The position numbers and the translations under genes are program-made. Positions 54,559 to 63,691 of a stretch of 64,000 nucleotides of DNA are shown piece by piece. The stretch covers positions 62,001-126,000 of the forward strand of contig JBMYKD010000001.1 of assembly GCA_049595035.1 (NCBI GenBank). Reading direction: 5' to 3'. Below the pieces are notes generated by a model that searched no databases, was not told where the DNA came from, and saw only the letters and a list, made by a program, of their open reading frames with translations. The DNA is from UBA12202 sp049595035. Lineage in GTDB: Bacteria > Pseudomonadota > Alphaproteobacteria > Puniceispirillales > UBA1172. The first letter of the stretch is position 1, and every line of letters begins with the position of its first letter.

Positions 54559-55665
54559 ATGACATTACAGAAACCACCAATATCAGATGCAAAACCTGCA
54601 ATGGCGGATAAATCCATTCTGGGGATGAATGAACGGGTGCATATGATCTTTAATCGGATTGTAGACCGCTATCTGTCATCCGGGTCAGCGGTGGGATCGA
54701 AAGCGATTGCAACAGATCTGGATCATATGCTGTCTAGCGCATCCATCCGGTCGATCATGGGTGAACTGGAAAGCGCAGGATTACTCTATCAGCCGCATAC
54801 ATCGGCAGGCCGTATACCGACGCAATCCGGATTAAGGCTATTTGTGAATGGTCTGCTTGAAATCGGTGGCAGTATAAGTGACAGCGAACGGATGATGCTT
54901 GACGTGAATTGTCAGGCACAGGGGCTTAGTTTTGACGACGCTCTATCAGAAACATCATCCATGCTATCTGGTTTGACAAATTGTGCGGCACTTGTCGTGA
55001 TGCCAAAGACAGATATGATCATCAAACAGGTTGAGTTTGTCCCGATTGAAAAAAATAAGGCTCTGGTCATATTAGTGTCCTCTGCTGGTCATGTTGAAAA
55101 CCGGATCATGGAAACGCCTACGGGAATGCCAGCGTCGGTTTTAATTGAGGCTGGTAATTTCATCAATGCGCATCTGGCTGGAAAAAGCCTGTCTGAAGCA
55201 TCTGTTCTCTTGAAAGAATTGATAGAGGTAAAACAGGCTGCTATCGATGACCTGACCCAGAAAGTAGCGGCTAGTGGTATTGCCATCTGGACAGGTAAAA
55301 ATTCTGGTCATTCGGGTAATTTTATTCTCCGTGGGCAAGCCAATTTGCTGGAAAATGTTACCGCCATGGATCAGTTGGAACAGGTGCGATCACTATTTTA
55401 TCAACTAGAAGAACAAAATAACGCGCTTGATGTTCTGGCAACGATGCAACAAGCCGAAGGCGTGCAGATTTTCATTGGCTCGGAAAACAGGTTTTTCACA
55501 GAAACTAATTGCTCGACCATTATTGCGCCTTATTATGATAGCCATCAGTCTATCATTGGTGCGGTCGGGGTTATTGGCCCCACGCGGCTGGATTATGCGC
55601 GGATTATCCCAATGGTCAATCATACCTCGGTAACGATAACAAAAATGCTGTCTGAGCGGCTTTAA
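54559..55665 (+). CDS. hrcA: Heat-inducible transcription repressor HrcA
   Basis: Repressor that binds CIRCE operators of groE and related heat-shock genes. The N-terminal winged helix covers the first ~95 residues: VDRYLSSGSAVGSKAIATDL and SSASIRSIMGELESAGLLYQPHTSAGRIPTQSGLRLFVN. The middle GAF-like domain and the C-terminal IGAVGVIGPTRLDYARIIPMV are normal. 368 residues. I see no CIRCE-type repeat upstream of hrcA, grpE or dnaK in this window, so its operators are probably at groE elsewhere. Confidence 0.95.
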   Translation: MTLQKPPISDAKPAMADKSILGMNERVHMIFNRIVDRYLSSGSAVGSKAIATDLDHMLSSASIRSIMGELESAGLLYQPHTSAGRIPTQSGLRLFVNGLLEIGGSISDSERMMLDVNCQAQGLSFDDALSETSSMLSGLTNCAALVVMPKTDMIIKQVEFVPIEKNKALVILVSSAGHVENRIMETPTGMPASVLIEAGNFINAHLAGKSLSEASVLLKELIEVKQAAIDDLTQKVAASGIAIWTGKNSGHSGNFILRGQANLLENVTAMDQLEQVRSLFYQLEEQNNALDVLATMQQAEGVQIFIGSENRFFTETNCSTIIAPYYDSHQSIIGAVGVIGPTRLDYARIIPMVNHTSVTITKMLSERL

Positions 55666-55700
55666 CGTAAAAATCGGCATTTTGACCGATATTTTCAAAT

Positions 55701-55725
55701 AAAATGGGGAAAAATCCATTTTTTT
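55701..55725 (+). terminator. Weak intrinsic terminator between hrcA and grpE
   Basis: AAAATGGG (55701-55708) pairs with TCCATTTT (55715-55722) over a 6-base A-rich loop and merges into seven T residues. The stem is mostly A-T with a G-T pair, so it may be partial only. Confidence 0.4.
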
Positions 55726-55754
55726 CTTGGAATTAGTATCGCTTATCCCTACAT
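55726..55754 (+). promoter_or_regulatory. Possible sigma-32 promoter of grpE
   Basis: CTTGGA, 15 bases, then CCCTACAT, a partial match to heat-shock promoters of the type CTTGAA...CCCCATNT. It lies 34 bases before the grpE ATG and just after the weak hairpin. The dnaK promoter at 56485-56515 is a much better match. Confidence 0.33.
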
Positions 55755-55788
55755 AAAAAACGCAATCAAATGGAATATGAGGACTATC

Positions 55789-56460
55789 ATGATAAACGAT
55801 ACGCCTGAAGAAAATCCGCAACAGGACAGCAATGCCAATTCGGATGGCCAGACACCAGACGAAAAAGCATCGGATGAAAATCCGGCCAGTGATAATAAAG
55901 CAGATCAAGACATTAATTTAAATATTGAGGATATTCTTGATCCGCTTTCCACCCTTCAGGCAGAGCGTGACGAATTAAAAGACCAGATGTTGAGAGCCGT
56001 TGCCGAAACGGAAAACACGCGCCGTCGTGCCGAACGCGACGTTGCGCAAGCTCGTAAATATGGTCATACCAGTTTTGCCCGTGATCTGCTTTCGGTGGTG
56101 GAAAATTTATCCCGCGCCGTCGAAGCATTGCCAGAACAGCGCGATGATCTTGATGAAACGATGAAAAATCTGGTTATTGGCGTGGAAATGATATCGCGGG
56201 AAATGACCAATGTGCTAGAACGGCATGGCATTACTCGGATTATGCCAATGGGTGAAAAATTTGACCCTAATAAGCATCAGGCCATGTTTGAAGTGCCCAC
56301 CAAAGATGCTGAACCCGGCATGATTGTTCAGGTAGCACAATCTGGTTGGATGTTACATGACAGGCTATTAAGTCCGGCTATGGTTGGCGTGGCAAAAGCC
56401 ATGGAAACAACCAGCGGCGACGAACAGGAAGCTGACAAAAATAATGAAAGTAATGAATAG
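55789..56460 (+). CDS. grpE: Nucleotide exchange factor GrpE
   Basis: Dimeric exchange factor that releases ADP from DnaK. An acidic disordered N-terminus (about 1-50) is followed by the long coiled-coil helix LQAERDELKDQMLRAVAETENTRRRAERD and a C-terminal beta domain with GVEMISREMTNVLERHGI, FDPNKHQAMFEVP and GWMLHDRLLSPAMVGVAK. I take ATG 55789 because TGAGGA stands in front; an ATG at 55777 overlaps that site. 223 residues. The conserved unit hrcA-grpE is followed by dnaK and dnaJ. Confidence 0.95.
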   Translation: MINDTPEENPQQDSNANSDGQTPDEKASDENPASDNKADQDINLNIEDILDPLSTLQAERDELKDQMLRAVAETENTRRRAERDVAQARKYGHTSFARDLLSVVENLSRAVEALPEQRDDLDETMKNLVIGVEMISREMTNVLERHGITRIMPMGEKFDPNKHQAMFEVPTKDAEPGMIVQVAQSGWMLHDRLLSPAMVGVAKAMETTSGDEQEADKNNESNE

Positions 56461-56475
56461 GATAACAACATAATT

Positions 56476-56504
56476 AAGGGAAATCTTGCAATCAGATTTT
56501 CCTT
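56476..56504 (+). terminator. Terminator-like hairpin after grpE overlapping the dnaK promoter
   Basis: AAGGGAAATCT (56476-56486) pairs with AGATTTTCCTT (56494-56504) over a 7-base loop with one G-T pair, followed by TTCTTAT. The hairpin begins 15 bases after the grpE stop and contains the -35 region of the dnaK heat-shock promoter. Confidence 0.5.
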
Positions 56505-56515
56505 TCTTATATGAG
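56485..56515 (+). promoter_or_regulatory. Sigma-32 heat-shock promoter of dnaK
   Basis: CTTG (56485-56488), 17 bases, then CTTATATGAG (56506-56515) exactly fits the alphaproteobacterial heat-shock consensus CTTG-N17/18-CYTATNTNNG. It lies 98 bases before the dnaK ATG. Confidence 0.75.
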
Positions 56516-56613
56516 CAATAGCGTAACCGTAAATATTGTAATGGCTAATATGGCAAAGAAATGACCATTAGCACCAGAACGGTCGGCGCATTTAAGAAAG
56601 AAAGAGGCTAATC

Positions 56614-58536
56614 ATGGGAAAAGTTATCGGAATTGATCTTGGCACAACAAATTCATGTGTTGCTGTTATGGATGGTAAATCTGCAAAAATTATCGAAAAT
56701 GCTGAAGGGGGGCGCACAACGCCTTCTATGGTTGCATTTGTTGATGATGGCGAACGGCTAGTCGGACAGGCGGCCAAGCGGCAAGCGGTTACCAATTCAG
56801 AAAATACACTATTTGCTATCAAGCGCTTGATTGGACGGCGTCATAATGATGCGGCGGCGAAAAAATTTGCCAAACTGGTTCCATATAAAACGGTTAAGGC
56901 AGATAATGGCGATAGCTGGGTTGAAGTAAATGATGAAACGTACTCACCTAGTCAGATATCCAGTTTTATCCTGCGCAAATTGAAAGAAGATGCTGAAGCC
57001 TATCTTGGCGAATCAGTAACTGAAGCTGTGATTACCGTTCCGGCGCATTTTAACGATGCCCAGCGTCAGGCGACCAAAGATGCAGGTAAAATTGCCGGTC
57101 TTGATGTGTTGCGGATTATTAATGAGCCAACAGCGGCAGCACTGGCTTATGGGCTGGATAAAAAAGAATCTGGCACCATTGTTGTCTATGATCTTGGTGG
57201 TGGTACGTTTGATGTATCCATCCTTGAAGTAGGCGATGGCGTTTTTGAAGTCAAATCAACTAATGGCGATACCTTCCTTGGTGGTGAAGATTTTGACCAG
57301 CGTATTATCGACCATATCGCTGATGCCTTTCAGAAAGAAAACGGTATTGACCTGCGTTCTGATAAACTTGCTTTGCAACGGATGAAAGAAGCCGCTGAAA
57401 AAGCAAAGATCGAGCTGTCCAGCAGCACCCAGACAGAAGTGAATCTGCCTTTCATCACGGCTGATCAGTCAGGCCCAAAGCACCTTACTGTCAAATTGAC
57501 AAGGGCAACTCTTGAAAGTCTGGTTCAGGATCTGGTGGAACGATCACTTCAGCCATGTAAGGCGGCACTTAAAGATGCTGGTCTCAAGGCGAGTGATATT
57601 GATGAGGTAATCCTTGTCGGTGGTATGACCAGAATGCCAAAGATTATAGAAAAAGTGACGGAGTTTTTTGGCGCCGAGCCACATCGTGGCGTTAATCCGG
57701 ATGAAGTGGTTGCCGCTGGTGCCGCTATTCAGGGTGGTGTGCTGAAAGGTGACGTGAAAGACGTTCTCTTGCTTGATGTGACGCCATTGTCACTTGGTAT
57801 TGAAACCCTTGGCGGTGTGTTTACTCGCCTGATTGATCGCAATACCACTATTCCGACAAAGAAAAGCCAGACCTTTTCAACGGCAGATGATAATCAGACA
57901 GCTGTTACCATCCGAGTCTTTCAGGGTGAGCGTGAAATTGCCGCTGATAACAAATTACTGGGGCAATTTGATCTGGTTGGTATTCCTGCCGCACCGCGCG
58001 GCGTTCCACAAATTGAAGTGACCTTTGATATTGACGCCAATGGTATTGTCAATGTCAGTGCCAAGGACACGGCAACAGGAAAAGAACAGCAAATTAAAAT
58101 TCAGGCATCTGGCGGTCTCAGCGATGATGATATTGAGAAAATGGTTCAAGATGCTGAAGCCAATGCCGAAGAAGATAAGCTGCGTAAGGAAAAAATCGAG
58201 GCACGCAATCAGGCCGAGTCACTCATTCACGGCGCGGAAAAAACCTTGTCCGATCTGGATGATAAAGTTGATGACGATCTGAAAACAGCAACAACTGATG
58301 CCATTGCCGCATTGCGAACAGCACTGGATGACGATGAAGACAATGATGCAATAGCCGAAAAATCACAAGCATTGAGCGCGGAGATGATGAAGCTAGGTGA
58401 AATCGCCTATGCACAACAAAATGATGCTGATGATAGCGCTGATGATGATACGGATACTGCCGCATCTGATGACGGTGTTGTCGATGCCGAGTTTACCGAG
58501 GTCGATGACACGGAAGACAAGAAATCAGCATCCTAA
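56614..58536 (+). CDS. dnaK: Molecular chaperone DnaK (Hsp70)
   Basis: ATP-driven chaperone that works with DnaJ and GrpE. The phosphate-binding start IGIDLGTTNSCVAVMDG, VPAHFNDAQRQATKDAG, YDLGGGTFDVSILE, and LVGGMTRMPKI mark the ATPase domain (1-385); DVTPLSLGIETLGGV begins the substrate domain. The end is acidic and closes DAEFTEVDD, as in other proteobacteria. 640 residues is normal. It has its own sigma-32 promoter. Confidence 0.98.
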   Translation: MGKVIGIDLGTTNSCVAVMDGKSAKIIENAEGGRTTPSMVAFVDDGERLVGQAAKRQAVTNSENTLFAIKRLIGRRHNDAAAKKFAKLVPYKTVKADNGDSWVEVNDETYSPSQISSFILRKLKEDAEAYLGESVTEAVITVPAHFNDAQRQATKDAGKIAGLDVLRIINEPTAAALAYGLDKKESGTIVVYDLGGGTFDVSILEVGDGVFEVKSTNGDTFLGGEDFDQRIIDHIADAFQKENGIDLRSDKLALQRMKEAAEKAKIELSSSTQTEVNLPFITADQSGPKHLTVKLTRATLESLVQDLVERSLQPCKAALKDAGLKASDIDEVILVGGMTRMPKIIEKVTEFFGAEPHRGVNPDEVVAAGAAIQGGVLKGDVKDVLLLDVTPLSLGIETLGGVFTRLIDRNTTIPTKKSQTFSTADDNQTAVTIRVFQGEREIAADNKLLGQFDLVGIPAAPRGVPQIEVTFDIDANGIVNVSAKDTATGKEQQIKIQASGGLSDDDIEKMVQDAEANAEEDKLRKEKIEARNQAESLIHGAEKTLSDLDDKVDDDLKTATTDAIAALRTALDDDEDNDAIAEKSQALSAEMMKLGEIAYAQQNDADDSADDDTDTAASDDGVVDAEFTEVDDTEDKKSAS

Positions 58537-58554
58537 TTTGCATCTGACCAACAT

Positions 58555-58596
58555 AACCATCCCGTCTGTGAATCCAAAAACAGGCAGGGTGGTTTT
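58555..58596 (+). terminator. Hairpin between dnaK and dnaJ (terminator or attenuator)
   Basis: A 15-bp stem, 58555-58569 with 58580-58594 (AACCATCCCGTCTGT against ACAGGCAGGGTGGTT), has two G-T pairs and one C-A mismatch and runs into TTTT. It lies 18 bases after the dnaK stop and could reduce read-through into dnaJ. Confidence 0.65.
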
Positions 58597-58618
58597 GGTT
58601 TAAGACAGAGGTTTTTTC

Positions 58619-59752
58619 ATGGCTAAAAAAGATTTTTATGATGTACTGGGTGTCAAAAAAGAGGCTGACGCTTCAGCCATTAAATCTGCTTATCGTAAAT
58701 TAGCCATGAAATACCATCCTGATCGTAATCCTGATGATGCTGATGCCGAAGATAAATTCCGTGAAGCAACAGAAGCTTATGACGTTCTCAAAGATGATCA
58801 GAAACGGGCGGCTTATGATCAATTTGGGCATGCTGCTTTTGACGGTCAGGGTGGAGGCGGTGGAGCTGGCGGCTTTTCCGGTTTTGGCGGCGGTGGCGGC
58901 TTTAGTGACATTTTTGATGAAATGTTTTCCGAGTTTATGGGCGGACGGCGTGGACGCCGGAGTCAGCAAAGCCGGAAAGGTGCGGATTTGCGTTATGATC
59001 TGGAAGTCACTCTGGAACAGGCTTTTGATGGCGATACGCAGAAAATCAGTATTCCCGTTCCTGCTACTTGCGACACTTGTGATGGTAGTGGTGCGGCTAA
59101 GGGCAGTAAGCCGGTCACATGTAATGCCTGCGGTGGTCATGGCAAAGTAAGGGCACAGCAGGGGTTTTTCTCTGTTGAAAGAACTTGCCCTAGTTGTCAG
59201 GGACAAGGGGAGACAATTTCCAAGCCGTGTTCATCATGCGGCGGTCAGGGGCGTATTCAGAAAAATAAAAGCCTGAATGTGAATATCCCGAAAGGCGTTG
59301 ATACGGGCACCAGAATCAGATTATCTGGCGAAGGCGAAGCGGGTCTGCGTGGCGGGCCAGCAGGTGATCTATATATTTTCATTAGCGTCAAAGATCATTC
59401 CCTGTTCAATCGTGAAGGCAACAATCTGTTTATGACGATGCCTGTGCCTATGGCGAAAGCTATTCTTGGCGGGTCTGTTGATATCCCTAGTCTTGATGGA
59501 AAAATGGCACGGATTACCCTTGATGAAGGTACGCAATCCGGTCACCGCTTGCGGCTTCGTGGCAAGGGGATGCCGGGGCTTCAGGGACGTGGGCGCGGGG
59601 ATATGTATGTTGATATTCAGGTGGAAACGCCTATCAACCTGACGAAACGTCAAAAAGAACTTCTAAAAGAGTTTGATGCCGCCGGAAAAAATCAGAATCC
59701 GGAATCCGATTCCTTTGTTAAAAGGATTAAAAAGATGTTTGGTGAAAACTAA
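58619..59752 (+). CDS. dnaJ: Molecular chaperone DnaJ (Hsp40)
   Basis: Co-chaperone that delivers substrates to DnaK and stimulates its ATPase. J domain at 1-70 with the HPD in MKYHPDRNPDD; Gly/Phe-rich linker about 75-105; four zinc repeats CDTCDGSG, CNACGGHG, CPSCQGQG and CSSCGGQG; then the C-terminal peptide-binding domain. 377 residues is normal. Ribosome site is weak (AGAGG). It follows dnaK after a hairpin. Confidence 0.97.
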   Translation: MAKKDFYDVLGVKKEADASAIKSAYRKLAMKYHPDRNPDDADAEDKFREATEAYDVLKDDQKRAAYDQFGHAAFDGQGGGGGAGGFSGFGGGGGFSDIFDEMFSEFMGGRRGRRSQQSRKGADLRYDLEVTLEQAFDGDTQKISIPVPATCDTCDGSGAAKGSKPVTCNACGGHGKVRAQQGFFSVERTCPSCQGQGETISKPCSSCGGQGRIQKNKSLNVNIPKGVDTGTRIRLSGEGEAGLRGGPAGDLYIFISVKDHSLFNREGNNLFMTMPVPMAKAILGGSVDIPSLDGKMARITLDEGTQSGHRLRLRGKGMPGLQGRGRGDMYVDIQVETPINLTKRQKELLKEFDAAGKNQNPESDSFVKRIKKMFGEN

Positions 59753-59857
59753 GCCCCGCATTTGATATTGCTTTCGCTTTTCCCCTGACGTTATGATCAG
59801 AACATAACCAGCCCGATAATCAGAATATTGGGAAATGACTAGTTAACAGGATTTTAT

Positions 59858-60661
59858 ATGACTGCACCACTTCGCATTGCTCTACCCGGAGCAGCCGGCC
59901 GTATGGGACGCATGATCACGACATTGGCGGCGGCGGATGACAGATGTATAATTGTTGCGGCGTCTGATCGGCCAGACTCACCCCTGCTTGGGCAGGATAT
60001 TGGTACCATGAATCATTTGCCACCAATGGGCGTGACCGTGTCTGATGATGCGGCGGCTTTATTTGCTGCTAAACCGGATGTCATCATTGATTTCACTACG
60101 CCGGTGGCCACTCTTGCCCTTGCAAGAATGGCGTCTAGTCATCATGTGGCTATGGTAGTTGGCACGACGGGTCTTACCACGCAGGATGGTGATCATTTAT
60201 CACGGATAGCGGCAGAAATGCCTGTTGTATGGTGTGCGAATACGTCTGTTGGTGTCACGCTATTAAGCCGTCTGGTTGAACAGGCCGCGGCACAGCTGGT
60301 TGAGGGCTGGGATATAGAAATCGTTGAAAGCCACCATAAACATAAAGTCGATGCCCCTTCGGGAACGGCACTGGCACTTGGCCAAGCGGCGGCCAGAGGA
60401 CGTAAGGTTGATCTGGATACGGTAATATCTCTTGATCGGTCTGGGGCAAGACAAGATGGTGATATTGGCTTTGCGGTCATGCGTGGCGGCGATGTTGCGG
60501 GTGAACATAGTGTTATTTTCTATGGAGAAGCAGAACGTCTTGAATTGTCCCACCGCGCTACTGATAGAGTGATTTTTGCCAGAGGGGCATTGCGTGCCGC
60601 CCGCTGGATAAAAGAACAACCAGCAGGATTATATACTATGGATGATGTTCTGGCGGATTAG
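59858..60661 (+). CDS. dapB: 4-hydroxy-tetrahydrodipicolinate reductase
   Basis: NAD(P)H-dependent reductase of lysine and diaminopimelate synthesis. The dinucleotide loop is PGAAGRMGRMI at residues 9-19; VDFTTP-type sequence IIDFTTPVATL and GTTGL; active-site ESHHKHKVDAPSGTA. 267 residues is normal. Its last 26 bases overlap the end of the convergent DUF2244 gene. The order dnaK-dnaJ-dapB is conserved in many alphaproteobacteria. Confidence 0.96.
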   Translation: MTAPLRIALPGAAGRMGRMITTLAAADDRCIIVAASDRPDSPLLGQDIGTMNHLPPMGVTVSDDAAALFAAKPDVIIDFTTPVATLALARMASSHHVAMVVGTTGLTTQDGDHLSRIAAEMPVVWCANTSVGVTLLSRLVEQAAAQLVEGWDIEIVESHHKHKVDAPSGTALALGQAAARGRKVDLDTVISLDRSGARQDGDIGFAVMRGGDVAGEHSVIFYGEAERLELSHRATDRVIFARGALRAARWIKEQPAGLYTMDDVLAD

Positions 60662-61163
60662 TCTGTGCTGGGGCTGGTTCTTCAATCAAACTGGTAATGG
60701 CTTCAGCCAGTTCCGGTTTTTCCTGATATGGCAGAAAGTCACCAACTTCAACTTTCTTTCCATGACCAGTCAGATAAAGCCGATGACGGTTGATGAAATG
60801 CCGGTCTGTGTCAGGCAGATTATCCATATCTTCTGATTCTAGACGAACATGTAGCCATGCCAGTGGCATTTCTTCTGTGCTGATACGGCCTTTACCATCT
60901 GACCGTTCAATGCGAAGCAGGGGGTTTTCCTTGGTGATCCGTTCAAATCGTTTTTCTGTGGAACGGTGATGCAGATGAAAAAATAAGAATAATAATCCTA
61001 ACTCTACACCAAAAAACCCTATGACAGGCCATGCCCCCAATAGATAAAACGCCATGGATAAAGACAGGCCAGCACATCCTAGTACCATAAACAGGATAGC
61101 CGCCCCTTTCCGGCTGAGACTGCAATATGGCCAGAGTATAATGGGTTTTTGTTTTGATGTCAT
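60636..61163 (-). CDS. DUF2244 family membrane protein
   Basis: Alphaproteobacterial integral membrane protein of unknown function. Two membrane segments lie at about 21-41 and 45-65 (with AFYLLGAWPVIGFFGVELGLLFLFF), after a start PYCSLSRKGAAILFMVL typical of DUF2244. The remaining ~100 residues are a cytoplasmic domain (RITKENPLLRIERSDGK and HRLYLTGHGKKVEVGDFLP). Divergent from nth, as in other alphaproteobacteria. Confidence 0.87.
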   Translation of the reverse strand: MTSKQKPIILWPYCSLSRKGAAILFMVLGCAGLSLSMAFYLLGAWPVIGFFGVELGLLFLFFHLHHRSTEKRFERITKENPLLRIERSDGKGRISTEEMPLAWLHVRLESEDMDNLPDTDRHFINRHRLYLTGHGKKVEVGDFLPYQEKPELAEAITSLIEEPAPAQTNPPEHHP

Positions 61164-61250
61164 ATGATCTGCATTTTCCCTATTCTTGTAAATTATGATA
61201 GACTGCCATTCTGACTGGTCAATCCGGTCAGTTCATATTTTTCGCGGCAA

Positions 61251-61964
61251 ATGGCCGCTTTCACTTCGATACGAGCTTTCGATATGGCAACAAAAGATCA
61301 AAAAAAACCAGCATCAAGAATGACAAAAAAAGCGATTGCGGAAGTGTTTGACCGTTTTGCCAAAACCATGCCCGAAGCGGCAACAGAATTGCACTTTACC
61401 AATCCTTACACATTGCTGGTTGCCGTTGCGCTTTCGGCACAGGCAACAGATGTCGGGGTGAATAAGGCAACAAAATCGCTTTTTGAAAAGGTATCAACGC
61501 CAGCAGAGATGTTGAATTTGGGGCTGGAAGGATTAATCAGTCATATCAAATCTATCGGCCTTTATAATAGTAAGGCCAAAAATGTGATAGCCATGGCGGA
61601 AATATTGATTCGTGATCATCATGGGGTTGTGCCCGAAAACAGGGACGCGCTGGAAGCCCTGCCCGGTGTTGGTCGCAAAACCGCCAATGTGGTATTGAAC
61701 GAAGCTTTTGGCCATCCGACCATCGCCGTTGACACACATATTTTCCGGTTAGGAAACCGCACAGGAATGGCGCCGGGGAAAACCCCATTGGAAGTTGAAA
61801 AGGGATTGCTGAAAAATGTTCCGGAATCGGCCAAGAAAGATGCTCATCACTGGCTTATTCTTCATGGACGGTATTGTTGCGTTGCCCGCAAGCCCCGTTG
61901 TCCGGATTGCATCATCAGTGATCTTTGCCGATTTAAGGATAAAACCAAGGCAGTGGATGATTAA
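61251..61964 (+). CDS. nth: Endonuclease III
   Basis: DNA glycosylase/AP lyase that removes oxidised pyrimidines. Core: TNPYTLLVAVALSAQATDVGVNKAT, the helix-hairpin-helix LEALPGVGRKTANVVL with the catalytic lysine, the catalytic aspartate in AVDTHIFRLGNR, and the 4Fe-4S site C-x6-C-x2-C-x5-C in CCVARKPRCPDCIISDLC. The start is ATG 61251 or 61284; homology begins near MTKKAIAEVF, so either is possible. 237 residues from the first. Confidence 0.95.
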   Translation: MAAFTSIRAFDMATKDQKKPASRMTKKAIAEVFDRFAKTMPEAATELHFTNPYTLLVAVALSAQATDVGVNKATKSLFEKVSTPAEMLNLGLEGLISHIKSIGLYNSKAKNVIAMAEILIRDHHGVVPENRDALEALPGVGRKTANVVLNEAFGHPTIAVDTHIFRLGNRTGMAPGKTPLEVEKGLLKNVPESAKKDAHHWLILHGRYCCVARKPRCPDCIISDLCRFKDKTKAVDD

Positions 61965-61965
61965 T

Positions 61966-62526
61966 TTAGTGGCTGATTTTGCGACTAGCTAGGTCCTGAT
62001 AACATGCCGTTGCGTTGATATTTTGATTCTGGATACGGCTGCGCCCATGCCATGCAATGATTTCAACCCTGCCATTAACGGGATAAAGCGTAAAATCGAC
62101 AATGCATGTCTCCAGTTTATATTGATGCACCTCACCTGCACCATCACGGCGGATATAATCAGCCTGCCCTAGGATGTTGATTAGCTCTTGTTTTTGCCAG
62201 CCCATGGTATTGGCAGGATAGAATTTCGGTATGGTTGGTGCCGCCGGCGGAACAATGCTGGCAATTTCAATAGTGGTCAGTGATGTTTCTGGCACTTCGG
62301 CTGGCACATGACTTGGCATGCTGGATGGATCATTGGTACTGGTATCACTTGCTGATGATATTGGTACGGCGCCGTTAATATCAGGCAGGTTTTCATCGGT
62401 CGGGATCGTAACATTGCTTGATGATGTGGATATCGGATATTGTTCTAAAACAGGCTGGCAGGCGGAAATCAGCCATCCGATGATGCTTGCGGCTATGCTC
62501 AACCTGATAGATATGTTAGCAATCAT
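61966..62526 (-). CDS. Small lipoprotein with a SmpA-like C-terminal domain
   Basis: The signal peptide ends in lipobox LISACQPV (cysteine at residue 23). Residues ~30-110 are Ser, Thr and Pro-rich with no fold evident. The C-terminal ~75 residues (MGWQKQELINILGQADYIRRDGAGEVHQYKLETCIVDFTLYP) resemble the SmpA/OmlA-type small domain with a conserved Gly-rich hairpin, but the match is by eye only. Function unknown. Convergent with nth by one base and divergent from the kinase gene. Confidence 0.65.
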   Translation of the reverse strand: MIANISIRLSIAASIIGWLISACQPVLEQYPISTSSSNVTIPTDENLPDINGAVPISSASDTSTNDPSSMPSHVPAEVPETSLTTIEIASIVPPAAPTIPKFYPANTMGWQKQELINILGQADYIRRDGAGEVHQYKLETCIVDFTLYPVNGRVEIIAWHGRSRIQNQNINATACYQDLASRKISH

Positions 62527-62599
62527 CTGTTTAAATTATATTGGCGCGGAAAATAATTCAATATTAAGCTGAACTGTTTTTGAAATTAAAGGATGAAAT

Positions 62600-63610
62600 A
62601 TGTCTGAACGCACCACCCATCATACCAGTATCGTTACTGTTGGTAATGCTATTGTTGATGTTATTGCTCATGCGACAGATCAATTTATCTCAGATCAGGG
62701 CATGATGAAAAATGCCATGAATCTGATTGATGCTGATCGTGCAAACACACTTTATGACGCTATTGGCCCTGCGACGGAAATATCAGGTGGGTCTGCAGCA
62801 AACACGGCGGTGGGCATTGCGTTATTAGGTGGCCATGCCAGTTTTATAGGTAAGGTAGGTCAGGATTTATTGGCACGCATATTCCGCCATGATATTCAGG
62901 CGGTCGGGGTTAATGCTGTGCTGGCGGATCAGGCAGATTTGCAAACCGCCTGTTCCTATATTCTGGTCACGCCAGATAAAAACCGGACAATGAACACCTA
63001 TCTGGGGGCGTCAATTACTCTGGCACCAGATGATATCAATGCTGAGGCCATTGCCGCCGCAGATATCGTTTATATTGAGGGGTATTTATATGATGCGCCC
63101 GAAGGCCCTGCTTGCTGGGATAAGATTGCAGATGTAGCACATGAGGCTGGAACAAGAATTGCCATATCTCTATCAGATGGGTGGTGCGTTGACCGGCATA
63201 GAACCGCTATGCATCAATTTGTGAAAGATCATTGTGATATGGTGCTTTGCAACACCGAAGAAGCAAAGCTGATGTTCAACACAGATAAGGATGATGCCAT
63301 TCGCCAGATGCGGCAACTGGTGGCAGAGGCGGCCATCACCGATAGCGAAAAAGGGTCGATAGCTTTTGCCGGCGCAGATATGGCAACAATTACGCCTGAT
63401 CCGGATACGCCTGTTCTTGATACCACCGGGGCTGGTGATCTCTATGCCTCTGGTTATCTTTATGCCCGTCACAATGGTGCTAATCTGGACACGGCAATCA
63501 AGCTGGCAACAATTACAGCAGGGGAAGCGATTAGCCATATCGGAGCAAGACCACAAACAGACCTTATTCAACTGGCGCATCCGGCCATGCCCAAAGATTT
63601 TTTTGGATAA
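62600..63610 (+). CDS. PfkB-family carbohydrate kinase (adenosine kinase-like)
   Basis: Ribokinase-fold kinase. VTVGNAIVDVIAHA at the N-terminus, the substrate loop SGGSAANTAVGIALLGG near residue 54, and the catalytic DTTGAGDLYASGYLYA near 274 with its aspartate are the PfkB signatures. Alphaproteobacterial relatives are usually named adenosine kinase. Substrate cannot be fixed from sequence, so adenosine is only the likeliest guess. Ribosome site AAAGGA. Followed by mutS. Confidence 0.87.
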   Translation: MSERTTHHTSIVTVGNAIVDVIAHATDQFISDQGMMKNAMNLIDADRANTLYDAIGPATEISGGSAANTAVGIALLGGHASFIGKVGQDLLARIFRHDIQAVGVNAVLADQADLQTACSYILVTPDKNRTMNTYLGASITLAPDDINAEAIAAADIVYIEGYLYDAPEGPACWDKIADVAHEAGTRIAISLSDGWCVDRHRTAMHQFVKDHCDMVLCNTEEAKLMFNTDKDDAIRQMRQLVAEAAITDSEKGSIAFAGADMATITPDPDTPVLDTTGAGDLYASGYLYARHNGANLDTAIKLATITAGEAISHIGARPQTDLIQLAHPAMPKDFFG

Positions 63611-63691
63611 TTGGGCGGAATGATGCTGTTTTTCTATCACGCTTGCTTTAGGATAGGAAAATGATCCGACAGCAGAAAAAGAGCTAACATC

